Shown: piece after piece, positions 53,706-64,000 of the stretch
Layout: each line of letters begins with the position of its first letter
Position numbering within the stretch: the stretch's first letter is position 1
From: Auanema rhodensis
Lineage: Eukaryota; Nematoda; Chromadorea; Rhabditida; Rhabditidae
Assembly (NCBI GenBank): GCA_964057225.1
Contig: OZ059900.1
Coordinates: 24,133,638-24,197,637, forward strand
Length of the DNA: 64,000 nucleotides
Reading direction: 5' to 3'
Position numbers and translations under genes: made by a program
The notes under the pieces: model-generated
Told to the model about the DNA's origin: nothing
Seen by the model: only the letters and a program-made list of their open reading frames with translations
Databases searched by the model: none

Positions 53706-56700
53706 CGTACAACGTCTAGTTCCACTTTCACGACAAAAAAACAGGGGTTAGAAAATTAAGGAAATTAGCATATTCTGAGGGCACGCCCCTTATGGCTAAT
53801 ATTGATTAAATCGATTTTTGTTCATATGAGTCGTCAAATGCAACGAATTTCAGCGTGTTACATACTAAAATGAAGCATTTTACATGCTGAACACTAGAAA
53901 AATACAAAAACACAGTATTTCCCATGAGAAATATTTTATCATGCTGGAAAACCAGTTTTTGGAAATTTCGCTGTAAACAAGGTTTTGACTTACGATTTCA
54001 TGTGTTCAAACTCATGCAATGTCAATGAAACCTAGCTCAAAATTGTTCGTACAACGTCTAGTTCCACTTTCACGACAAAAAAACAGGGGTTAAAAAATTA
54101 AGGAAATTAGCATATTCTGAGGGCACGCCCCTTATGGCTAATATTGATTAAATCGATTTTTGTTCATATGAGTCGTCAAATGCAACGAATTTCAGCGTGT
54201 TACATACTAAAATGAAGCATTTTACATGCTGAACACTAGAAAAATACAAAAACACAGTATTTCCCATGAGAAATATTTTATCATGCTGGAAAACCAGTTT
54301 TTGGAAATTTCGCTGTAAACAAGGTTTTGACTTACGATTTCATGTGTTCAAACTCATGCAATGTCAATGAAACCTAGCTCAAAATTGTTTGTACAACGTC
54401 TAGTTCCACTTTCACGACAAAAAAACAAGGGTTAGAAAATTAAGGAAATTAGCATATTCTGAGGGCACGCCCCTTATGGCTAATATTGATTAAATCGATT
54501 TTTGTTCATATGAGTCGTCAAATGCAACGAATTTCAGCGTGTTACATACTAAAATGAAGCATTTTACATGCTGAACACTAGAAAAATACAAAAACACAGT
54601 ATTTCCCATGAGAAATATTTTATTATGCTGGAAAACCAGTTTTTGGAAATTTCGCTGTAAACAAGGTTTTGACTTACGATTTCATGTGTTCAAACTCATG
54701 CAATGTCAATGTAACCTAGCTCAAAATTGTTCGTACAACGTCTAGTTCCACTTTCACGACAAAAAAACAGGGGTTAGAAAATTAAGGAAATTAGCATATT
54801 CTGAGGGCACGCCCCTTATGGCTAATATTGATTAAATCGATTTTTGTTCATATGAGTCGTCAAATGCAACGAATTTCAGCGTGTTACAAACTAAAATGAA
54901 GCATTTTACATGCTGAACACTAGAAAAATACAAAAACACAGTATTTCCCATGAGAAATATTTTATTATGCTGGAAAACCAGTTTTTGGAAATTTCGCTGT
55001 AAACAAGGTTTTGACTTACGATTTCATGTGTTCAAACTCATGCAATGTCAATGAAACCTAGCTCAAAATTGTTCGTACAACGTCTAGTTCCACTTTCACG
55101 ACAAAAAAACAGGGGTTAGAAAATTAAGGAAATTAGCATATTCTGAGGGCACGCCCCTTATGGCTAATATTGATTAAATCGATTTTTGTTCATATGAGTC
55201 GTCAAATGCAACGAATTTCAGCGTGTTACATACTAAAATGGAGCATTTTACATGCTGAACACTAGAAAAATACAAAAACACAGTATTTCCCATGAGAAAT
55301 ATTTTATCATGCTGGAAAACCAGTTTTTGGAAATTTCGCTGTAAACAAGGTTTTGACTTACGATTTCATGTGTTCAAACTCATGCAATGTCAATGAAACC
55401 TAGCTCAAAATTGTTTGTACAACGTCTAGTTCCACTTTCACGACAAAAAAACAAGGGTTAGAAAATTAAGGAAATTAGCATATTCTGAGGGCACGCCCCT
55501 TATGGCTAATATTGATTAAATCGATTTTTGTTCATATGAGTCGTCAAATGCAACGAATTTCAGCGTGTTACATACTAAAATGAAGCATTTTACATGCTGA
55601 ACACTAGAAAAATACAAAAACACAGTATTTCCCATGAGAAATATTTTATTATGCTGGAAAACCAGTTTTTGGAAATTTCGCTGTAAACAAGGTTTTGACT
55701 TACGATTTCATGTGTTCAAACTCATGCAATGTCAATGAAACCTAGCTCAAAATTGTTCGTACAACGTCTAGTTCCACTTTCACGACAAAAAAACAGGGGT
55801 TAGAAAATTAAGGAAATTAGCATATTCTGAGGGCACGCCCCTTATGGCTAATATTGATTAAATCGATTTTTGTTCATATGAGTCGTCAAATGCAACGAAT
55901 TTCAGCGTGTTACATACTAAAATGAAGCATTTTACATGCTGAACACTAGAAGAATACAAAAACACAGTATTTCCCATGAGAAATATTTTATTATGCTGGA
56001 AAACCAGTTTTTGGAAATTTCGCTGTAAACAAGGTTTTGACTTACGATTTCATGTGTTCAAACTCATGCAATGTCAATGAAACCTAGCTCAAAATTGTTC
56101 GTACAACGTCTAGTTCCACTTTCACGACAAAAAAACAGGGGTTAGAAAATTAAGGAAATTAGCATATTCTGAGGGCACGCCCCTTATGGCTAATATTGAT
56201 TAAATCGATTTTTGTTCATATGAGTCGTCAAATGCAACGAATTTCAGCGTGTTACATACTAAAATGAAGCATTTTACATGCTGAACACTAGAAAAATACA
56301 AAAACACAGTATTTCCCATGAGAAATATTTTATTATGCTGGAAAACCAGTTTTTGGAAATTTCGCTGTAAACAAGGTTTTGACTTACGATTTCATGTGTT
56401 CAAACTCATGCAATGTCAATGAAACCTAGCTCAAAATTGTTCGTACAACGTCTAGTTCCACTTTCACGACAAAAAAACAGGGGTTAGAAAGTTAAGGAAA
56501 TTAGCATATTCTGAGGGCACGCCCCTTATGGCTAATATTGATTAAATCGATTTTTGTTCATATGAGTCGTCAAATGCAACGAATTTCAGCGTGTTACATA
56601 CTAAAATGAAGCATTTTACATGCTGAACACTAGAAAAATACAAAAACACAGTATTTCCCATGAGAAATATTTTATTATGCTGGAAAAGCAGTTTTTGGAA

Positions 56701-58822
56701 ATTTCGCTGTAAACAAGGTTTTGACTTACGATTTCATGTGTTCAAACTCATGCAATGTCAATGAAACCTAGCTCAAAATTGTTCGTACAACGTCTAGTTC
56801 CACTTTCACGACAAAAAAACAGGGGTTAGAAAATTAAGGAAATTAGCATATTCTGAGGGCACGCCCCTTATGGCTAATATTGATTAAATCGATTTTTGTT
56901 CATATGAGTCGTCAAATGCAACGAATTTCAGCGTGTTACATACTAAAATGAAGCATTTTACATGCTGAACACTAGAAAAATACAAAAACACAGTATTTCC
57001 CATGAGAAATATTTTATTATGCTGGAAAACCAGTTTTTGGAAATTTCGCTGTAAACAAGGTTTTGACTTACGATTTCATGTGTTCAAACTCATGCAATGT
57101 CAATGAAACCTAGCTCAAAATTGTTCGTACAACGTCTAGTTCCACTTTCACGACAAAAAAACAGGGGTTAGAAAATTAAGGAAATTAGCATATTCTGAGG
57201 GCACGCCCCTTATGGCTAATATTGATTAAATCGATTTTTGTTCATATGAGTCGTCAAATGCAACGAATTTCAGCGTGTTACATACTAAAATGAAGCATTT
57301 TACATGCTGAACACTAGAAAAATACAAAAACACAGTATTTCCCATGAGAAATATTTTATCATGCTGGAAAACCAGTTTTTGGAAATTTCGCTGTAAACAA
57401 GGTTTTGACTTACGATTTCATGTGTTCAAACTCATGCAATGTCAATGAAACCTAGCTCAAAATTGTTCGTACAACGTCTAGTTCCACTTTCACGACAAAA
57501 AAACAGGGGTTAGAAAATTAAGGAAATTAGCATATTCTGAGGGCACGCCCCTTATGGCTAATATTGATTAAATCGATTTTTGTTCATATGAGTCGTCAAA
57601 TGCAACGAATTTCAGCGTGTTACATACTAAAATAAAGCATTTTACATGCTGAACACTAGAAAAATACAAAAACACAGTATTTCCCATGAGAAATATTTTA
57701 TCATGCTGGAAAACCAGTTTTTGGAAATTTCGCTGTAAACAAGGTTTTGACTTACGATTTCATGTGTTCAAACTCATGCAATGTCAATGAAACCTAGCTC
57801 AAAATTGTTTGTACAACGTCTAGTTCCACTTTCACGACAAAAAAACAAGGGTTAGAAAATTAAGGAAATTAGCATATTCTGAGGGCACGCCCCTTATGGC
57901 TAATATTGATTAAATCGATTTTTGTTCATATGAGTCGTCAAATGCAACGAATTTCAGCGTGTTACATACTAAAATGAAGCATTTTACATGCTGAACACTA
58001 GAAAAATACAAAAACACAGTATTTCCCATGAGAAATATTTTATTATGCTGGAAAACCAGTTTTTGGAAATTTCGCTGTAAACAAGGTTTTGACTTACGAT
58101 TTCATGTGTTCAAACTCATGCAATGTCAATGTAACCTAGCTCAAAATTGTTCGTACAACGTCTAGTTCCACTTTCACGACAAAAAAACAGGGGTTAGAAA
58201 ATTAAGGAAATTAGCATATTCTGAGGGCACGCCCCTTATGGCTAATATTGATTAAATCGATTTTTGTTCATATGAGTCGTCAAATGCAACGAATTTCAGC
58301 GTGTTACATACTAAAATGAAGCATTTTACATGCTGAACACTAGAAAAATACAAAAACACAGTATTTCTCATGAGAAATATTTTATTATGCTGGAAAACCA
58401 GTTTTTGGAAATTTCGCTGTAAACAAGGTTTTGACTTACGATTTCATGTGTTCAAACTCATGCAATGTCAATGAAACCTAGCTCAAAATTGTTCGTACAA
58501 CGTCTAGTTCCACTTTCACGACAAAAAAACAGGGGTTAGAAAATTAAGGAAATTAGCATATTCTGAGGGCACGCCCCTTATGGCTAATATTGATTAAATT
58601 GATTTTTGTTCATATGAGTCGTCAAATGCAACGAATTTCAGCGTGTTACATACTAAAATGAAGCATTTTACATGCTGAACACTAGAAAAATACAAAAACA
58701 CAGTATTTCCCATGAGAAATATTTTATCATGCTGGAAAACCAGTTTTTGGAAATTTCGCTGTAAACAAGGTTTTGACTTACGATTTCATGTGTTCAAACT
58801 CATGCAATGTCAATGAAACCTA

Positions 58823-61216
58823 GCTCAAAATTGTTTGTACAACGTCTAGTTCCACTTTCACGACAAAAAAACAAGGGTTAGAAAATTAAGGAAATTAGCA
58901 TATTCTGAGGGCACGCCCCTTATGGCTAATATTGATTAAATCGATTTTTGTTCATATGAGTCGTCAAATGCAACGAATTTCAGCGTGTTACATACTAAAA
59001 TGAAGCATTTTACATGCTGAACACTAGAAAAATACAAAAACACAGTATTTCCCATGAGAAATATTTTATTATGCTGGAAAACCAGTTTTTGGAAATTTCG
59101 CTGTAAACAAGGTTTTGACTTACGATTTCATGTGTTCAAACTCATGCAATGTCAATGTAACCTAGCTCAAAATTGTTCGTACAACGTCTAGTTCCACTTT
59201 CACGACAAAAAAATAGGGGTTAGAAAATTAAGGAAATTAGCATATTCTGAGGGCACGCCCCTTATGGCTAATATTGATTAAATCGATTTTTGTTCATATG
59301 AGTCGTCAAATGCAACGAATTTCAGCGTGTTACATACTAAAATGAAGCATTTTACATGCTGAACACTAGAAAAATACAAAAACACAGTATTTCTCATGAG
59401 AAATATTTTATTATGCTGGAAAACCAGTTTTTGGAAATTTCGCTGTAAACAAGGTTTTGACTTACGATTTCATGTGTTCAAACTCATGCAATGTCAATGA
59501 AACCTAGCTCAAAATTGTTCGTACAACGTCTAGTTCCACTTTCACGACAAAAAAACAGGGGTTAGAAAATTAAGGAAATTAGCATATTCTGAGGGCACGC
59601 CCCTTATGGCTAATATTGATTAAATCGATTTTTGTTCATATGAGTCGTCAAATGCAACGAATTTCAGCGTGTTACATACTAAAATGAAGCATTTTACATG
59701 CTGAACACTAGAAAAATACAAAAACACAGTATTTCCCATGAGAAATATTTTATTATGCTGGAAAACCAGTTTTTGGAAATTTCGCTGTAAACAAGGTTTT
59801 GACTTACGATTTCATGTGTTCAAACTCATGCAATGTCAATGTAACCTAGCTCAAAATTGTTCGTACAACGTCTAGTTCCACTTTCACGACAAAAAAATAG
59901 GGGTTAGAAAATTAAGGAAATTAGCATATTCTGAGGGCACGCCCCTTATGGCTAATATTGATTAAATCGATTTTTGTTCATATGAGTCGTCAAATGCAAC
60001 GAATTTCAGCGTGTTACATACTAAAATGAAGCATTTTACATGCTGAACACTAGAAAAATACAAAAACACAGTATTTCTCATGAGAAATATTTTATTATGC
60101 TGGAAAACCAGTTTTTGGAAATTTCGCTGTAAACAAGGTTTTGACTTACGATTTCATGTGTTCAAACTCATGCAATGTCAATGAAACCTAGCTCAAAATT
60201 GTTCGTACAACGTCTAGTTCCACTTTCACGACAAAAAAACAGGGGTTAGAAAATTAAGGAAATTAGCATATTCTGAGGGCACGCCCCTTATGGCTAATAT
60301 TGATTAAATCGATTTTTGTTCATATGAGTCGTCAAATGCAACGAATTTCAGCGTGTTACATACTAAAATGAAGCATTTTACATGCTGAACACTAGAAAAA
60401 TACAAAAACACAGTATTTCTCATGAGAAATATTTTATTATGCTGGAAAACCAGTTTTTGGAAATTTCGCTGTAAACAAGGTTTTGACTTACGATTTCATG
60501 TGTTCAAACTCATGCAATGTCAATGAAACCTAGCTCAAAATTGTTCGTACAACGTCTAGTTCCACTTTCACGACAAAAAAACAGGGGTTAGAAAATTAAG
60601 GAAATTAGCATATTCTGAGGGCACGCCCCTTATGGCTAATATTGATTAAATCGATTTTTGTTCATATGAGTCGTCAAATGCAACGAATTTCAGCGTGTTA
60701 CATACTAAAATGAAGCATTTTACATGCTGAACACTAGAAAAATACAAAAACACAGTATTTCCCATGAGAAATATTTTATTATGCTGGAAAACCAGTTTTT
60801 GGAAATTTCGCTGTAAACAAGGTTTTGACTTACGATTTCATGTGTTCAAACTCATGCAATGTCAATGTAACCTAGCTCAAAATTGTTCGTACAACGTCTA
60901 GTTCCACTTTCACGACAAAAAAATAGGGGTTAGAAAATTAAGGAAATTAGCATATTCTGAGGGCACGCCCCTTATGGCTAATATTGATTAAATCGATTTT
61001 TGTTCATATGAGTCGTCAAATGCAACGAATTTCAGCGTGTTACATACTAAAATGAAGCATTTTACATGCTGAACACTAGAAAAATACAAAAACACAGTAT
61101 TTCTCATGAGAAATATTTTATTATGCTGGAAAACCAGTTTTTGGAAATTTCGCTGTAAACAAGGTTTTGACTTACGATTTCATGTGTTCAAACTCATGCA
61201 ATGTCAATGAAACCTA
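58823..61216 (+). repeat. Short-period HOR with AAATAGGGG and TTTCTCATG markers
   Basis: The monomers at 59165, 59849 and 60875 carry C-to-T at position 50 (AAATAGGGG) plus TTTCTCATG. Each is preceded by a T336 monomer (58823, 59507, 60533). Spacing is 684 bp and then 1,026 bp, so dimer and trimer registers mix. The TTTCTCATG change alone is also in 58139 and 60191. The combination is absent from the left two-thirds of the window. Confidence 0.78.
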
Positions 61217-61558
61217 GCTCAAAATTGTTCGTACAACGTCTAGTTCCACTTTCACGACAAAAAAACAGGGGTTAGAAAATTAAGGAAATTAGCATATTCT
61301 GAGGGCACGCCCCTTATGGCTAATATTGATTAAATCGATTTTTGTTCATATGAGTCGTCAAATGCAACGAATTTCAGCGTGTTACATACTAAAATGAAGC
61401 ATTTTACATGCTGAACACTAGAAAAATACAAAAACACAGTATTTCCCATGAGAAATATTTTATCATGCTGGAAAACCAGTTTTTGGAAATTTCGCTGTAA
61501 ACAAGGTTTTGACTTACGATTTCATGTGTTCAAACTCATGCAATGTCAATGAAACCTA

Positions 61559-64000
61559 GCTCAAAATTGTTTGTACAACGTCTAGTTCCACTTTCACGAC
61601 AAAAAAACAAGGGTTAGAAAATTAAGGAAATTAGCATATTCTGAGGGCACGCCCCTTATGGCTAATATTGATTAAATCGATTTTTGTTCATATGAGTCGT
61701 CAAATGCAACGAATTTCAGCGTGTTACAAACTAAAATGAAGCATTTTACATGCTGAACACTAGAAGAATACAAAAACACAGTATTTCCCATGAGAAATAT
61801 TTTATTATGCTGGAAAACCAGTTTTTGGAAATTTCGCTGTAAACAAGGTTTTGACTTACGATTTCATGTGTTCAAACTCATGCAATGTCAATGAAACCTA
61901 GCTCAAAATTGTTCGTACAACGTCTAGTTCCACTTTCACGACAAAAAAACAGGGGTTAGAAAATTAAGGAAATTAGCATATTCTGAGGGCACGCCCCTTA
62001 TGGCTAATATTGATTAAATCGATTTTTGTTCATATGAGTCGTCAAATGCAACGAATTTCAGCGTGTTACATACTAAAATGAAGCATTTTACATGCTGAAC
62101 ACTAGAAAAATACAAAAACACAGTATTTCCCATGAGAAATATTTTATTATGCTGGAAAACCAGTTTTTGGAAATTTCGCTGTAAACAAGGTTTTGACTTA
62201 CGATTTCATGTTTTCAAACTCATGCAATGTCAATGAAACCTAGCTCAAAATTGTTCGTACAACGTCTAGTTCCACTTTCACGACAAAAAAACAGGGGTTA
62301 GAAAATTAAGGAAATTAGCATATTCTGAGGGCACGCCCCTTATGGCTAATATTGATTAAATCGATTTTTGTTCATATGAGTCGTCAAATGCAACGAATTT
62401 CAGCGTGTTACATACTAAAATGGAGCATTTTACATGCTGAACACTAGAAAAATACAAAAACACAGTATTTCCCATGAGAAATATTTTATTATGCTGGAAA
62501 AGCAGTTTTTGGAAATTTCGCTGTAAACAAGGTTTTGACTTACGATTTCATGTGTTCAAACTCATGCAATGTCAATGAAACCTAGCTCAAAATTGTTCGT
62601 ACAACGTCTAGTTCCACTTTCACGACAAAAAAACAGGGGTTAGAAAATTAAGGAAATTAGCATATTCTGAGGGCACGCCCCTTATGGCTAATATTGATTA
62701 AATCGATTTTTGTTCATATGATTCGTCAAATGCAACGAATTTTAGCGTGTTACATACTAAAATGAAGCATTTTACATGCTGAACACTAGAAAAAAACAAA
62801 AACACAGTATTTCCCATGAGAAATATTTTATTATGCTGGAAAACCAGTTTTTGGAAATTTCGCTGTAAACAAGGTTTTGACTTACGATTTCATGTGTTCA
62901 AACTCATGCAATGTCAATGAAACCTAGCTCAAAATTGTTTGTACAACGTCTAGTTCCACTTTCACGACAAAAAAACAAGGGTTAGAAAATTAAGGAAATT
63001 AGCATATTCTGAGGGCACGCCCCTTATGGCTAATATTGATTAAATCGATTTTTGTTCATATGAGTCGTCAAATGCAACGAATTTCAGCGTGTTACAAACT
63101 AAAATGAAGCATTTTACATGCTGAACACTAGAAGAATACAAAAACACAGTATTTCCCATGAGAAATATTTTATTATGCTGGAAAACCAGTTTTTGGAAAT
63201 TTCGCTGTAAACAAGGTTTTGACTTACGATTTCATGTGTTCAAACTCATGTAATGTCAATGAAACCTAGCTCAAAATTGTTCGTACAACGTCTAGTTCCA
63301 CTTTCACGACAAAAAAACAGGGGTTAGAAAATTAAGGAAATTAGCATATTCTGAGGGCACGCCCCTTATGGCTAATATTGATTAAATCGATTTTTGTTCA
63401 TATGAGTCGTCAAATGCAACGAATTTCAGCGTGTTACATACTAAAATGAAGCATTTTACATGCTGAACACTAGAAAAATACAAAAACACAGTATATCTCA
63501 TGAGAAATATTTTATTATGCTGGAAAACCAGTTTTTGGAAATTTCGCTGTAAACAAGGTTTTGACTTACGATTTCATGTGTTCAAACTCATGCAATGTCA
63601 ATGAAACCTAGCTCAAAATTGTTTGTACAACGTCTAGTTCCACTTTCACGACAAAAAAACAGGGGTTAGAAAATTAAGGAAATTAGCATATTCTGAGGGC
63701 ACGCCCCTTATGGCTAATATTGATTAAATCGATTTTTGTTCATATGAGTCGTCAAATGCAACGAATTTCAGCGTGTTACATACTAAAATGAAGCATTTTA
63801 CATGCTGAACACTAGAAAAATACAAAAACACAGTATTTCCCATGAGAAATATTTTATTATGCTGGAAAACCAGTTTTTGGAAATTTCGCTGTAAACAAGG
63901 TTTTGACTTACGATTTCATGTGTTCAAACTCATGCAATGTCAATGAAACCTAGCTCAAAATTGTTCGTACAACGTCTAGTTCCACTTTCACGACAAAAAA
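61559..64000 (+). repeat. Tetramer-spaced monomers at the right end, and final partial unit
   Basis: The monomers at 61559 and 62927 share the unusual combination T14, A52, A171, G208 and T248, 1,368 bp apart. Between and after them are private changes: CATGTTTTC (61901), TGGAGC and AAAGCAG (62243), ATGATTCG and TTTTAGCG (62585), CATGTAATG (62927), GTATATCTCATG (63269). Divergence looks slightly higher here than in the centre. The window ends 48 bases into the monomer starting at 63953, so the array continues beyond it. Confidence 0.7.

Larger units (their letters stand above)
1..64000 (+). repeat. Tandem satellite DNA array, 342-bp monomer, ~187 copies
   Basis: The whole window is one head-to-tail array in one orientation. 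Monomer starts marked by GCTCAAAATTG fall at 1, 343, 685, 1027 and so on, always 342 bp apart, except after 3421 and 6498 where the step is 341. From 6839 to 63953 there are exactly 167 steps of 342 bp. The monomer is about 34% GC, with A-rich and T-rich runs and one GC-rich core (GAGGGCACGCCCC, positions 85-97). Neighbouring copies differ at only a few sites, by eye about 1-3%. Stop codons occur in all frames of the consensus, so it is non-coding. Long homogeneous arrays of this kind are typical of eukaryotic centromeric, pericentromeric or subtelomeric heterochromatin. Which of these applies, and the species, cannot be told from the sequence. It is not alpha satellite or a telomeric repeat. 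Confidence 0.98.

Noticed and set aside
57455-57796. AATAAA polyadenylation signal in the monomer at 57455 (ACTAAAATAAAGC)
   Set aside because: It arises from one G-to-A change in a single monomer and follows no transcription unit.
1-64000. CRISPR array or other prokaryotic repeat system
   Set aside because: There are no spacers between short repeats. The whole 342-bp unit repeats, nothing unique lies between copies, and there are no neighbouring genes.
1-64000. Transposon-derived tandem array (for example Helitron or LTR fragments)
   Set aside because: No terminal inverted or direct repeats, no coding remnant, no target-site duplication and no hairpin-plus-CTRR end were seen. An ancient transposon origin cannot be excluded but has no support here.
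1-64000. Assembly artefact as the cause of near-identical duplications
   Set aside because: Copies keep private single-base differences, HOR lengths change along the window, and the phase is exact, all of which look biological. It remains to be confirmed with spanning reads.

Overview
The window is one uninterrupted block of satellite DNA. It is a head-to-tail tandem array of a 342-bp monomer that fills all 64,000 bases. Stepping along the recurring motif GCTCAAAATTG gives 187 complete monomers plus a 48-base partial one from 63953. Every monomer is on the same strand, and I see no inversion, transposon, unique spacer, tRNA, rRNA or credible protein-coding gene. The only long ORF (28156..28365, minus strand, 69 codons) arises because one base change removed a stop codon found in the other monomers, so I reject it as a gene.

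The size, purity and higher-order structure point to a eukaryotic chromosome, in centromeric, pericentromeric, subtelomeric or other constitutive heterochromatin. I do not recognise the satellite family and cannot name the species. The monomer is about 34% GC by my count. It holds 10 CpG against about 9.8 expected from its base composition, so CpG is not depleted. That fits a genome with little germline CpG methylation (many insects and other invertebrates) better than a vertebrate, but this is only weak evidence.

The array is a mosaic of local higher-order repeats (HORs), readable from a few recurrent variant sites. In monomer coordinates (position 1 = G of GCTCAAAATTG) these are 14 (C/T), 52 (G/A), 171 (T/C/A), 208 (A/G), 248 (T/C), 269 (G/C) and 336 (A/T). 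From left to right I see: a 9-monomer duplication of 3,077 bp (2910..9137); a trimeric 1,026-bp HOR (9233..13336); a tetramer-like block (15389..18124); a 5-monomer duplication (22782..26237); a 4-monomer duplication (25359..28554); a hexameric 2,052-bp HOR (34048..40012); 7- and 8-monomer duplications (40184..48233); a 10-monomer repeat (48127..53705); and a zone of short 2-, 3- and 4-monomer repeats (58823..64000). Several junctions fall inside chimeric monomers whose two halves come from different parents, as expected from unequal crossing-over.

Monomer length is almost invariant. Only two monomers (3421 and 6498) are 341 bp. They carry the same 1-bp deletion and are copies of each other, so one independent indel is visible in 64 kb against dozens of substitutions. 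I found no previously undescribed functional system. What is worth a second look is the fine-scale record of satellite turnover, a near-invariant GC-rich dyad in each monomer, and traces of older internal repetition. All variant tallies were made by eye and should be recomputed.
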